Shown in pieces: positions 31,880 through 43,183 of a DNA stretch of 64,000 nucleotides. A model generated the notes under the pieces. That model was not told the origin of the DNA. It did not search any database and saw only the letters and a program-made list of their open reading frames with translations. The position numbers were made by a program, and so were the translations under genes. The first letter of the stretch is position 1, and each line of letters starts with the position of its first letter. Source of the DNA: Tritrichomonas musculus (taxonomy: Eukaryota; Parabasalia; Tritrichomonadida; Tritrichomonadidae); assembly GCA_039105265.1 (NCBI GenBank), contig JAPFFF010000004.1, positions 8,165,501-8,229,500 of the forward strand, given 5' to 3'.

Positions 31880-33241
31880 AATAATGTTTTAACGATTTTG
31901 ATAATATCATTGTCTGCTTCCTTGTTGATCCATTTCAACCGTATCTTAATTGTGCATGAAACTCATTGATATATTGAGAAACTTTACACTTTTCGGACAA
32001 AATCATCTCAATCTTATTTATTATAATATTCATATATGAACTTATTTTGGCTTGTTTTTTGGAATTAAATCATGAAAAAATCAACTCTTTTTTTATCATA
32101 AAAAATATTTCGAAATGAATAGAAATGTATGAAAAAAAATTGAGAGCATTTTGTCTGAAAAGTGCAACTTTTTTGATATATCAACTCATTTCTATCATTT
32201 CTCTCATCAATTATTGCATATGTTATTAGTATCATTTCAGGAAAAGCATGTTTGAAATCCAAATTGAGTAAATAAAGATCTTTGAAGGGAGGTTTTATAT
32301 AAACTGGACCTAAATTTGAGAAACAAGTCATTATGCTACCAACAGAACACCTGAAATCAAATAGATCTTCTTTGTTTTCTTTGAAAGGTTTCTCAAGGCA
32401 TTTGTTCAGTCTTTTGTAGCATTCTTCATTCTCTATGTATGGTGTGAAAAAGTTTGCATGCCTGATTGTTACAAGATCATTGCATATTTTTGACAAACTT
32501 TTTTTGCCCTTATGTGTGATGAGGTTTGAAATGTGGTTTTGTTTCTTTTCTCGAAGAATATCTCGTATGTTGGAGGACATTGAGCCACCTAAATGAAAAA
32601 ACGTTTTTTGATTGTCAAGTGTCGATAGAGAATTTTGTGTAATTGTCAATCCAAAAGTGCCAGATAGAAGCATATATCATCATATAGAATTTTTTTGTCA
32701 CTTTTTTCCTCATCAAAATTTCTGAATTTTGTGTAGTTTACATCATTTTCAAAAAATGTGGGTGGTTTCTTCAAGCGTTCTTTAATTTCTTCAGAAAATT
32801 CATCATAAAATGCAATTGGAAAGTATATTCATTCATATTTATCCGTTTTTCCTGTAAATGACGAGCTAAACCTGCAATATTTTTGCCATCTGATACAGAA
32901 TGATTCAAATATAAAATTATTGTATCATCATTCGCTGCTATTGTTCCAAACTCGTTGTAAATATTTGAAAGATATTGATAAGCGGCCCATTCTGCCTAAT
33001 GTCGAATTGTTTGGAAGTTTGGAGATGGTGGTAATTGATGCTCTTTAATTTCTTCTTTATTCTTATGAATCATTGAATTTCCATCTATTTTAAGATTCAG
33101 TCCTAAAACTTCATCTTTCACTTTTTTAATAATATCTTTGACAATATTTTTATTATCGAACTTAAGCCCAAGCACAACATTATTTCCAGATAAAATTGCT
33201 GGACTATCAATAGCAGCTAGTTTTTTATGATTGCTTAGCAT
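31880..33241 (-). pseudogene. Alcohol-acetyltransferase/condensation-superfamily remnant, split by a MITE
   Basis: Starts MLSNHKKLAAIDSP (ATG 33241). After the first stop the same family continues with ILYLNHSVSDGKNIAGLARH near 32930-32860, which carries the HxxxDG catalytic motif of CoA-dependent acyltransferases. The 3' part (32673 down to 32190) contains SNLGPVYIKPPFKDLYLL, like the SN.G...i..pi.D.yf segment of alcohol O-acetyltransferases. Several stops and frame changes are present, and a 215 bp MITE lies within the 3' part. The protein would have transferred acyl groups from CoA; now broken. Confidence 0.65.
31968..32182. mobile_element. 215 bp MITE with 8 bp target duplication, copy 2
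   Basis: Same family as 27642-27857, about 95% identical by eye, same orientation. The duplicated target is AACTCATT (31960-31967, 32183-32190). It sits inside the acyltransferase remnant: taking out the element and one duplication rejoins ..DERNDRNE with FHAQLRYG.. in one frame, so the gene existed before insertion. Confidence 0.88.
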
Positions 33242-33395
33242 TTATGCTCAAAAAAAAAAATAATATATCAGTTATACGATTTTTTTCTCAAAATAAATTG
33301 AATATTTTATGAACGATATTGATATTAATTCCAAATTCAAATTAGAAGAAGAATTTGAATTTTATTTCATTCAAAATATAAACACTCAATTTTCT

Positions 33396-33752
33396 TCATG
33401 CACGTGTTGACTTTCTCTCGACTGTAATTAGTTGGGAAAACTTAATTGCTTCTTCTGAGTTGATTTCAATCGATGATCCACTCGATATTTGTTGAAGGTG
33501 TGAAATTGTGTCTGGTGTTATCAAAGATTGTGACAATTTGTTAAAGTCGTCTTGTTTCATTCCATTTATTTGACCAAAATCAATAGTATTAATTGTTGGA
33601 TCTGTTTGATGAAGATGTGATACAACTGGTGAAATAAATTCTGCAAAGATATTTTTCATTTGAAATTTTTCTTTGCCGAAAACAAAAGTAAAATCATCTT
33701 GGTATTTGCTTAGAACAATATTTTTTAATCCTGATGAAGAAATGGAACACAA
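33396..33752 (-). pseudogene. BTB-like N-terminal fragment of a trichomonad multigene family
   Basis: About 118 open codons without an ATG at the left. DFTFVFGKEKFQMKNIFAEF followed by ISPVVSHLHQTDPTINTIDF resembles the first segment of BTB-like/LRR family proteins in trichomonads (FtF.vg..ey......AeFiSP.v..l...Dpt...f.f). The frame stops after ~100 residues where the family would continue, so I call it a truncated remnant. Family assignment is from memory of the pattern and is moderate. Confidence 0.45.
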
Positions 33753-34199
33753 GCCTTGGAGATGTTCAAAATATTGAATATACTTAATTCAAAAAACTAG
33801 ACCTCACAATTTTGTGAATATATTGAATTTTTTTAATTTAAATCTCTCAAAATTGAAATGCATTGAAAATAATATTCAGTCATTAAGTTTTCAAACCATA
33901 AGTTCACAGCCCCAATCGACCAAGACCAAACGATCTCGTTACATAACTTCTCTTATTTTGGTATAATTTTTTTAGTTTAATAGAACTTAGAAGACAAATT
34001 TCGCCTTATTAGCACAATACATCAAATATAGCTATAACTTTAGTGCAAAATACTTAATTTCGATAACAATTAACCAATATTAATAATAATTTATCTCCAG
34101 AAGGACTTGAAAGAGCAATTCAAATTGCCAATATCATCACCAGATATTTTAATGGCTCTTGAAAGTTCGAATATAGAATTTATATGCGATTATTAAACT

Positions 34200-34380
34200 T
34201 AATAAAGTCAATTTTTCCACGACTAGTTGACAATATTTTTTATATGTTGTAAATAAAGTCAATTTTTCCACGACTAGTTGACAATATTTTTTATATGTTG
34301 TAAATAAAGTCAATTTTTCTACGAGATTTTGATTTAATTCCACGATTAGTTGACAATATTTTTATATGTTATAAATATCG
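34200..34380. repeat. 51 bp tandem repeat, about 3.3 copies
   Basis: GTCAATTTTTCCACGACTAG recurs at 34207 and 34258 and, diverged, at 34309, with 51-base spacing; a last partial unit ends near 34380. The first two units are almost identical. Confidence 0.85.
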
Positions 34381-34622
34381 AGTATTTTATATAGACTAAT
34401 ACGCTTATCTAATATATGCATTACATCAAATAATTTGAAATGTTCAGTTGAATTAGGATTTCAAACAAAAGAAAGCGTAGACCAAAACATTTTTACATTC
34501 AAATATACTTGATACAAACCGATCTTATCATAAAATTGTACGTAAATAAAGATTTTAATTTCACCCAAAAAGTACATCTCGACGAAAGTCAGTAATTATA
34601 GGTGAACACCCATGAGCTCGAA

Positions 34623-35510
34623 ATGACGGAAGAAGATACACAAATATTTTCAATGATAAATATTAACAACAAAGAAAAAAATTCAATTGAAAACGATGAA
34701 GAAAAACAGCCGAAAGAAACAAAAAAACTCGATCCTGAATTTGAAAGCTTTTTCAATGAATTTATTATGAAATCTAATTCAATTTTGTCACTTTTTTGTG
34801 ATCGAGTTTTTACGATAAACCAATCTGTTACGAAACAAGAATGGCGGTTATATTGAATTTTCAAATGCATGGAAATATTCAATAACAACGGTTATTATCG
34901 TTACATTCAAAATTTTTATAAAAATTCATTAGCGATAGAAACCGATCAAATGATGGGTTTTGGAAATTTTGCGCTTCTAATTAAATCACATAATCCGTCA
35001 CTTTTTTCACAAATATTCGATGAAATTAAAAAGAAGCATCAAGCAAAAAAACAAAATTACTCATTCAATGAATTTTACGAGTGCTTTGAATATAACAATG
35101 AAACTAATTGGAAAGATCATGGATCTTATCTTGAAAATTGTGAATTTAGAGCAGATTCACCATTGTATGCTATAAATTATGATGATATCACTTTTTTAAT
35201 AAAGAATAAAGAAATAGTTTGAATGAGGACGATCAAAAAAATCAGAATCTTTGTAATGATGATATTTTTTTTTTTTTTTTTTGATTATGGTTCTGAAAAA
35301 TGTTTTTCTTTTCTTCTTGAGAAAGGGGCTGATCCAACTATAGAAGACGACATTGGTTTAAATGTGATCCATTTTGCGGTTGGTGGTGGTTCAAATAAAA
35401 TCATTTTACAAGTCCAAAAACTTGGATTTTCATTCGATATTGGTACCATTTTATTAATAGTAGAAAGTTATCATCTCGATCTTTTTCAATGGATATTATT
35501 ATTCTGTTGA
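34623..35510 (+). pseudogene. Ankyrin/DUF3447-type gene remnant
   Basis: One reading frame runs from the ATG at 34623 to 35510 but carries two in-frame TGA codons (34854-34856 and 35220-35222). The last third shows the family signature SEKCFSFLLEKGADPTIEDD, then IHFAVGGGSNKIILQVQKLG and a LDLFQWIL ending, typical of the ankyrin-like second half of these proteins. A T20-like run just before it (35263-35282) may mark a slippage or insertion point. The first part is acidic and unrecognised. TGA is used as an ordinary stop elsewhere in the window, so read-through is not favoured. Confidence 0.55.
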
Positions 35511-35700
35511 TTATTATTCTAAAGATATTATTCAAATGACTATTATTCAGACTGTTATTCGGCTAGTTATTATTCAAATAATAATTCAAAAGATAGTTAT
35601 TTAGAAGATGATTATTCAAATAGTTATTCAGAAGATGTTATTCAAATAGTTATTGCTCAGACGGCTATTCCGCTGGTTATTATTCAAATGATTAGTTGAT
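35511..35700. repeat. Degenerate ~20 bp tandem repeat (TTATTCAAATAGTTATT)
   Basis: About nine loose copies of a unit with TTATTCAAA and TTATTCAGA halves follow directly after the ankyrin remnant. Similar in kind to the repeat at 5895-6115. Confidence 0.6.
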
Positions 35701-35780
35701 TCCATCACAAAAAAAATATATATATATATAAATTGAATTGTTTACATTTATTTTTATATTGAATAATTTACATTTTTTAT

Positions 35781-36860
35781 TTACTCTACCTTAACTAAAC
35801 TATAGACTCTTTGCTTCTTACCTTTCTCTCTAATATACTTACTCCTTATTTCATGTTCCTTAGGTACCTTTCTCTCTACAAACTCTCTGTTCAAGTCATC
35901 TTCATTTATCATTATTGTATCCTTCTTTATTTCTTCCTCCTGTGTTTCATCAACAATAACTTCTCCAATCTTGCTCATACACCTTATCCATGAATCTTTG
36001 TCCATTGATAGCCATGCACTTGTTTACTTTGTATGTAAATTTCTCTTCAGGTGCCTTTACTTGTCTCATGTATATAAAAGCTGTTGAGTCTTCGTTTCTG
36101 TTTCTTCCTACAAACTGTTCAACTAATGGCACGGTATCTAATGGAGTCTGGATGAATATAGATAGCAGATTTTCTTTTAATGACTGCCCTGATTGGATGC
36201 ATGATGTAGCAATAACTATGCCAACGTCCTCCGTTCTAACAAATATGCTTTCTTAAGTTCATTGTTGATACACTCCTTTAATCGTTCACATTCATTCTTG
36301 TCCTCTATCTTGATTAATATCTTGTCATACCTCTTTATCTCTTCTAGTACTTGTTTAGCTATAGTCTCTCTTTGCTCTTGCATTTTGTGTCTCAGCTTGT
36401 ATAGATATATTGTTCTGTGGTATTTGATGTCGGCTAAGGGATTTATTTTTTAGTATTCTTCAAAGACTGATAGACAAGAAATGTCAGATGCTGTGGCAGT
36501 AATAAAGCCTACTTTATTACAATCCCTGCATATCTCTATTAACGATATGTATTCTAGTAGTAGGTGTGCTTCATCAATAAGGAGTGTGTATTCTCTGTTG
36601 AAATTAATTGGGTGGTGATAGAAATGTTCGATAAAGCCTCCGAGGCACTTAGAAGCGGTAGAGAATGTAGTTATAACAACAGGTATAAAGTGTTTGATGG
36701 CTTCCTTAAACTCCTAAAATGCACCTTCTTTAGCGCATAACTTTATCATGTCATCTTTGTTCTTGGGATGATTGTTATTTAATGTTACGTACAACTTAGA
36801 GTAGAACTCCGCAGCGATGCTGATGGTAAGGACGATGAGTATGAATAATGATTCATTTTT
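35781..36860 (-). pseudogene. SF2 (DEAH-box) helicase remnant, perhaps from a virus-like or other mobile element
   Basis: Minus-strand pieces show helicase motifs in proper order: VITTFSTASKCLGGF, LLIDEAHLLL (Walker B, DEAH), FITATASD (motif III TAT), VIATSCIQSG (motif V) and VEQFVGRNRN (motif VI, Q..GR..R). The ATP-binding motif I lies outside or is lost. The element is broken in several places. Base use (many GAG, CTC, ACC codons) is richer in GC than the neighbours, which hints at a foreign origin. The close relatives that I can think of are replication-type helicases of viruses and plasmid-like elements, but host origin cannot be excluded. Confidence 0.6.
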
Positions 36861-37157
36861 GCCCAACCATTTATAAAAAATATGCCAAAATGCTCAAGAT
36901 TTTTTGGAAATTGAACAAAAAATTATAACCACATTTTTTAAAAATGTTTATTTAATAGTACATATGATGAATTGCATAATAATTTTTTCAACAAATAAAA
37001 GCAAAAAAATAGAAATAATTTATCATTAATAAATTTAAGTTTAATAATTTCTCATTTTGATTGTTTAGTTTAGTTGAATGGATATAATTTAGGATATGTA
37101 TTTCTATGAGTTAATACAAATTTTGTTTCCGGAAATTGAATTGAAAGAAAAAATGTC

Positions 37158-37278
37158 AGATATCATTGTCATGCATTTATCAATAGAGATGCCCATAATT
37201 CCCGAATTGTATGTGGATTGGTCAAAAACCTAAATTATATCTTGCTAGAGTATTGATAAATGCATGACAATGATATCT
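37158..37278. repeat. Perfect 28 bp inverted repeat around a 65 bp loop
   Basis: AGATATCATTGTCATGCATT at 37158 continues to ...TATCAATA (37185), and its exact complement occupies 37251-37278. All 28 positions match. It may be a very small MITE; no target duplication is evident. Confidence 0.85.
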
Positions 37279-37987
37279 ACCATTCTCACAGGCATCCTGA
37301 CATTCACGCAAGTAAGTCGAGTTTTATGGTAATTCCTTTGTGTATTCATGCGTCCAGAATGTTATCATATATTTCTTTCTTTTAGCCCACATTAGTTTTC
37401 GATATGAAGATAAAAATATAAATATAAAAATATAATAATGAAAAAATATTTATAAATGGCCATTTATAAGAAAGAAATATACTGCTGTTTTAGGACGCAT
37501 AGTACAACATATACTGCTGTTTTTGATTTTTTTAAAGATATATATCGGATGGAAAAAATAGTATATTATATATTATATAAAACAATTAAATAAAAAAATT
37601 CTGCAGTTAAAATATTAATATTAAATAATCCTTTTTATTTTGGACATATTTAGTATACCTCTACAAATGGCTTTCACTTTTTTTCGTCTACTGGGATTGT
37701 TCTTGAGAGATTTTTAAAATGCTCATCAAGAACCAAGCAATGCTATAATTGAGAATAAAAGGGCTAAATATTTCTCCCAAACTGTTATTTTTGTAAATGG
37801 AATCTCATTTTGTTGAGCTTGTACCTGATTAACTGCTGCAGTCTCAAAGCTACTGACTGTTATTTTGGTTGATTATTTGTAGGAGGACGAAAGAAATTCA
37901 TTGCTTGATTTATTTCATTGAGCAGTAACGCCTTTCCTTCTTAATTTCTTTAATTTGATGAGTAAAAATTCACAAAAACCTTTAACT

Positions 37988-38227
37988 AGAAGGACGCCAT
38001 CAAAAACAAATAAAAGCAGCAAAGATTAACGCGTAATTTTAAATATTCTTATTCTAATGTTTCTCCTAAATAAACAGAGTTAAATAAAACACACATCTCA
38101 AATATTTTTATTAGATAATATAAACGATTTCAAAAACAAATAAAAGCAACCATACGAATATTATTGAATATTCTTATTCTTATGTTTCTCCTAAATAAAT
38201 AGAGTTAAATAAAACACACATCTCAAA
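37988..38227. repeat. Tandem duplication of a ~130 bp segment
   Basis: Both copies contain TCAAAAACAAATAAAAGCA, then AATATTCTTATTC, then TTTCTCCTAAATAAA and AAAACACACATCTCAAA; they start about 143 bases apart and the second halves are nearly identical. Confidence 0.8.
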
Positions 38228-38908
38228 CAAATACTACCTTATGCAGAATTACTTCAATTACTAGAGATAATTCTACACTTTGTTTCTTTGTTTTTTTTTT
38301 TTTTTTTTCACATATCTAAAATAAAAAATGATATCAAAGGGGTATAACTTGGTTACTTCTTTTAGGGCTGTTGTTTCATAATATTTGATTTCTATTTGGG
38401 AAAATAATTCAATTAGTAAACTATAATAAGTTTAGATATATTTCTGAATTCATTACACCAAAATTCAAGTATTGTCTACTTGAAACCCCCTACCATTTTT
38501 ATTCACCTATTTTTAACCTTTTATGGTGGCCAAAAGTACTTTAGTGGAAAAACCACCTACCATTTTTTATTCAATATCCCGATAAAAAAATTGAATAGAT
38601 TTCATTTTTAAATACGAATATCTAAATATAAAATATTTTTTTTTTTAAATAATAATTATCACTTTATCAAATGAACATTTTATCTATGTTTATAAATAAT
38701 ATAATGATTTCAACTCTTTTATATAGAGATTTGGCAAGGGCTTTTACTATTTGGCTATACTTTTTTTATTTTTACAATTCAATGAGATTAAATAAATATT
38801 ATAAAATTTTTATATTTCTATTTGATCGAATTCAATCATAAAAAAATAAAAATTATTATCAAATTAACAATAATTTGATCAATAACCTTAAATAAATTAT
38901 ATTCATTA

Positions 38909-39843
38909 AGGATGCCGATTTGGGCAATTTTTCCCAAAAAAAAAGTAGAAGGATGAAATTTTTAAAATATAATTTTTTTTTAAAATGCTTTTATCTTTAA
39001 ATTTTCTTTTAAAAAAACCAATTAAAATAAATATTTAAGATATATATTATATGTTAAATATATTTTTAATTATTTTAAAAATATATTGCATCTCTTCATT
39101 TCCTTCCCAATAACCGTTTTCCCTAAAAATGGGGAAATTCAATTTTGGGCACATAAACCTTAGAAAATTTTTGTAAACTACACAATTTTGGGCAACTTGG
39201 AAAATTGGAAAGGGCAAATAAACCAGAGAAAATTCAGAGAAAAATCGGTTATTGCCCAAAGCACCGACATGCTTTGAAATACCGTATGGTAAAATTTCTC
39301 ATAGCACTCTCAATAACCTCAGAACACTATTGAGAGCCTTTCTGATTTTTATTTTATTTAAGTATAGAATCATTGAATAAATTAAATGATCGAAAAAATA
39401 ATTTCCTCAGAATATTCAAAGCAATTGAATTTATAGCAAACAAAATATTGATAAGATTGAATAAAGGTAAAATATTAGGGTAAAAAAATAAAAAGCAAAT
39501 CTCAGAACATAAAAAAAGAATTGAATAAATTTATTGAAATATAATTCTGAGAATTTCAATACTTATGATCAAAAAGTTGTAAGTGTTCTGAGGTTATTGT
39601 GAATGCTATGAAGTTATTAACTTTTTCTAAACTCTAAATAATAAAGAAATCGAATAATTAAATTAGAATATAATAAAAAATACTCAAAAAGTTTATAATT
39701 CATATCAAAAAAAATTGATTTATTATAATGAATATTTTGCATGAGTTTATTCAATTATTTTTTTACTAATATCCCATTTACCAAAATAAAAAAAGGCAAT
39801 GGACTGGCCATCCCAAAGCCAAACTGCCCAAAACCGACATCCT
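38909..39843. mobile_element. 935 bp TA-flanked composite element
   Basis: The left end AGGATGCCGATTTGGGCA and the inverted right end AGGATGTCGGTTTTGGGCA match, with TA outside both (38907-38908, 39844-39845). A third copy of the terminus in the same orientation as the right end lies at about 39255-39275 (rc: GCATGTCGGTGCTTTGGGCA), so 38909-39275 may be a complete short element by itself and the rest an extension. A separate MITE (39299-39611) lies inside. Confidence 0.6.
39299..39611. mobile_element. 313 bp MITE nested in the composite element
   Basis: TCATAGCACTCTCAATAACC continues TCAGAACACT at the left; the inverted right end is TCATAGCATTCACAATAACC TCAGAACACT, with two differences in 30. 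No clear target duplication. No coding. Confidence 0.7.
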
Positions 39844-40105
39844 TATATAAATTTTAGTTTGAAAAATTAATTATTTATAATTATATCAAATATGATAAAG
39901 ATGATCTACTTTACCCATTTTTATATCAAAAAATCATCAAAAATACAGCAACAAAGAATTTTCTTACAAAAAGATAAAATTGTCAAATAATATTTATTTT
40001 TTAAATTAATATCTATTCTCTTTCTAGAAAAAAGCAATTTCATAATGCCTATTGATTGTTGAAAACATTTTTTCTTGTTTTTTTTTCAGTGGCTTTAAAA
40101 TATAT

Positions 40106-40645
40106 TTACATATATTTAAGTTCACGTTGGGCCAAATAGTAGTTTTTATTGAATTCTTTTTGTGAAAGATGCGTACTGATTGGAATGAATTCATCATGAG
40201 CAAAATCAATGATATAACATTCTTTTAGGTACTGACGGCAATTTTCTCTGGAAAATTTAAGATCATTTTTATGACAATGTTCCGCAATATATGAAAAAGC
40301 TTCCAAAAAACTACAAAAACGATTATTATCTGTTTCTCTGATATTAAACGGAATTAACTTTTGTCTATCTTGTTTTTTTTGTTTTTCTGGGATATCATAT
40401 TTATAACTTGGAAGTTTCTCAATTAATTTAGTAAAACCATTTTTAATTCTCTTCCTTTGCTTTCGTTGTTGGTCATTTTTGTTTTCATTTTGAGAATCAT
40501 TATTAGTTCCTTGAATAATATTTTTATTCTCAACTTCTGCTTCAGGTTCGGTATCTGTACTATGTGCATTTCGTGGAATTTCTACATCTTTTTGAGCAAG
40601 ATTATCTTTAAGATGATTATCATCAATTTTCTTATTCGATATCAT
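40106..40645 (-). CDS. Hypothetical basic protein
   Basis: About 179 residues from the ATG at 40645 (MISNKKIDDN). The first ~65 residues are acidic and N/Q-rich (TDTEPEAEVENKN), followed by a strongly basic patch QQRKQRKRIKNGF that could be a nuclear localisation signal, then a compact C-terminal half with conserved-looking aromatic and Cys residues (FCSFLEAFSYIAEHCHKN, ECYIIDFAHDEF). Acidic-basic-globular order resembles small regulators, but no domain is recognised. ACCAAAAAGTTAAAG lies about 90 bases upstream of the start. Confidence 0.5.
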   Translation of the reverse strand: MISNKKIDDNHLKDNLAQKDVEIPRNAHSTDTEPEAEVENKNIIQGTNNDSQNENKNDQQRKQRKRIKNGFTKLIEKLPSYKYDIPEKQKKQDRQKLIPFNIRETDNNRFCSFLEAFSYIAEHCHKNDLKFSRENCRQYLKECYIIDFAHDEFIPISTHLSQKEFNKNYYLAQRELKYM

Positions 40646-43183
40646 CAATAGAAAATGTCCATACGAATTCAATTAATTCAATTTTGTGAAAAAACCGTTT
40701 TTTCTTTGAATATTTATGAGAATGGATAATTATTGTTACCAAAAAGTTAAAGATGAAAAGATCAATCGACCTATTTCAAATATATATTTGAATATGCTTA
40801 TAGAAAAAGTTATTATATCAATTTTTAATATACAATTTCATTGTTCAAAAATATTAGATCATGTAATTTCATAAATATAAATATATTAAATTTATTTATT
40901 TTTTAAATTTATTTTACTTTTGTTACAAATCTATTATTTACCGCAATAATTGTAAATCTCAAATGAAAATAACCAACACAAATTTGAAATATTTGAATGA
41001 AACAAATTATTCTTTTTCATCAAAATTTCCATCATGGAGAAAGCTTACCGTTAATGAAATTAAACTTAACCTGTAATTCTTATAATATGAGCTTTTTATT
41101 AGATAATAAGATTAAAAATTTGAAATAATATTTATCAAACATTTTTTTTTCTTTAAAAATTAAAAATTGAAGGAGATGAAATAAATGCTTATAATGAGAA
41201 CGTATAATAACATATTTTTCCATAATATGAAAAAACACAAAAAGATAAGATTCTATTACACAAAATATTTGTGTGAAGTATGAAAAATATATCAACATAA
41301 ATATGTCTCATATTAAGTCCAAAAAATGTCATTTATATACTTTTATTAACAACTTACTTAAAAAATATTTAAATATGCAAAAATTATAGATCTAATATAT
41401 TCAATATTACATATATTCATAAATATCTCTTCATTATACCAAAATGAATAATGCCATTCTTTGCTCAATAATTACATATTCTGCTTCAGATATGGCAAAA
41501 ATCAAAAGGTCAATTTTTTTCACATTTGACCTTATATCAATATATATGAATATTGAAAAAAAGTTAGTACTGATTGGTGATTATGGAGTTAGGAAATCTA
41601 TTCTTTTTTTCACGCTTTATTTATGAAGAATTCATTTCTAATGTGAATCATACCGAAATTACATTTGTTCTACTAAAAAACAACTAATTTAGCATAATTA
41701 CTTCAAATTTCACAATACCAATATTTGATGTTTATGATTACAACAAAAATAATTTATAATTCATTAATATTTTTTTCTCTATTACATGATTAGGCGTTTT
41801 TTGTTTTATCATTTTAAAATCATCTTACATTTTAACTTTGAGTCCTTTTTTTTAGTAAATGCTTATAATTTCATTATGTAACGAATAAATACGTTTCCAT
41901 ATTATATAAACATTTTGTTATCTGCAGAAATTGAATATTTGGATAATTTGCTTAAGAAATCTTTTCCAATTTTATAATCATATTGATTTGTTTCCTAAAT
42001 TTTTTTTAAAATAAAACAATATTATAATCCAAAAAACTTACTTGATACTTTCAAATTCTAATGTTTATGCATTAACATATATTCCAATTAGAAAACTATA
42101 TTTTACTTTCTGGAGTTACTTTGCTTTAAAAAAAAGGAGTCATTTACATCATATTTAATTTTTATGGATGCTTCATAAATATTTCATGTTTGGATCAAAA
42201 GATCTTTCATTTATTAACTAGATAGAATGCTCTTTTATTTTTTAACTAGTTCGGATGCTAGAAAAACAGATTTATAAATAATATAGATAAAATTTTCAAA
42301 ATTTTTTTATGATTAGTCAGTAAACATGACCAAAAGTTTGAAGTTACAACATTAGCAACAACATGGCCTTTTTTATCGTATTTTCTAAAAAATAATTTGA
42401 ATATTTATATTTACTTTTTCTGAACTATAATCTGATTTTTGATTAAATATAACTTAAAAACTATGTCAAAATATCTTTTTTTAAAAATTAAAAATTTAAA
42501 TATTATTTATGCATTTATAATATTAAACAATATTTTATTAATGATTTAGTATTATTTAGAATATATTATAAAATATATTTTAATACATTTATATTTTATT
42601 TTGTATACTGAATTGAGAATATAAACATAGTTCTTTAAAAAAAATAGTTTATCTTATTATTAATATTATATAAAATATTAAAATATTATAAAATATATAA
42701 AATTAATTTAATAATTTATTATTAATGAATTATTTAACAATATAACAATAAAAATAATTAGATATTATAAAATGACATTAACTTATTTCCTATGAAAAAG
42801 TTAAACAGATTTTCAATTCAAACCACAATAAGTTTTTGAGAGAATAATAATCGACCTTTTATATAAATTTATATTTTTACAGTCAAATAAATATAAAAAA
42901 CAAATATATATCATTATATACATATTAATAAAGTATTCTAAAATAAATATACAAAAAATAAAATAAATATATTATATATAATAAAATAAGTATAAATTAT
43001 TAAAATTTACTACATTGATCTTTTTTAATTAAAGGTTAATAATTCAATTAATTTGGCTAAATTAATAAAAACATTTTTTTGCAAAACGAAATTTGCTTCT
43101 TCTTAATATTTTTATTTTTTTATTAATAATTAGCATTATATTGATTAAATTACTAATAAAGATATAAAATATTGGTTTAAAAA
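40646..43183. other. 2.5 kb AT-rich stretch upstream of the BspA-like gene
   Basis: Apart from a possible GTPase remnant near 41444-41626 no gene is seen. The part from 42500 to 43180 is almost pure A/T. GAAAAAGTTAAAC occurs at about 42793 on the + strand. Confidence 0.5.
41444..41626 (+). pseudogene. Possible Rab-type GTPase fragment
   Basis: The 60-residue frame contains KKLVLIGDYGVRKSILFFTL, matching the first strand and P-loop of Rab GTPases (K.vliGd.gVGKS.ll) except that the second glycine of GVGKS is arginine. Nothing convincing of switch I, DTAGQ or NKxD follows, although EEFISN and IPIFDVYD downstream are faintly similar. If real it is an early-truncated copy. Confidence 0.3.

Larger units (their letters stand above)
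36861..38908. other. Two-kilobase gene-free stretch with several hairpins and a tandem duplication
   Basis: No gene supported. It contains the perfect inverted repeat at 37158-37278, an imperfect palindrome at 37347-37500 (CATGCGTCC..TTTCTTTCTT and its complement), the duplicated segment at 37988-38227, and poly-T near 38290. Confidence 0.5.

Noticed and set aside
34602-34623. A GTG start for the ankyrin remnant, and similar TTG/GTG starts at 7888, 9731, 19789, 26456 and 40672
   Set aside because: Eukaryotic genes start at ATG; the first in-frame ATG was used in each case.
35511-35700. CRISPR-like array from regular short repeats
   Set aside because: Units are degenerate, without distinct spacers, and the genome is eukaryotic.
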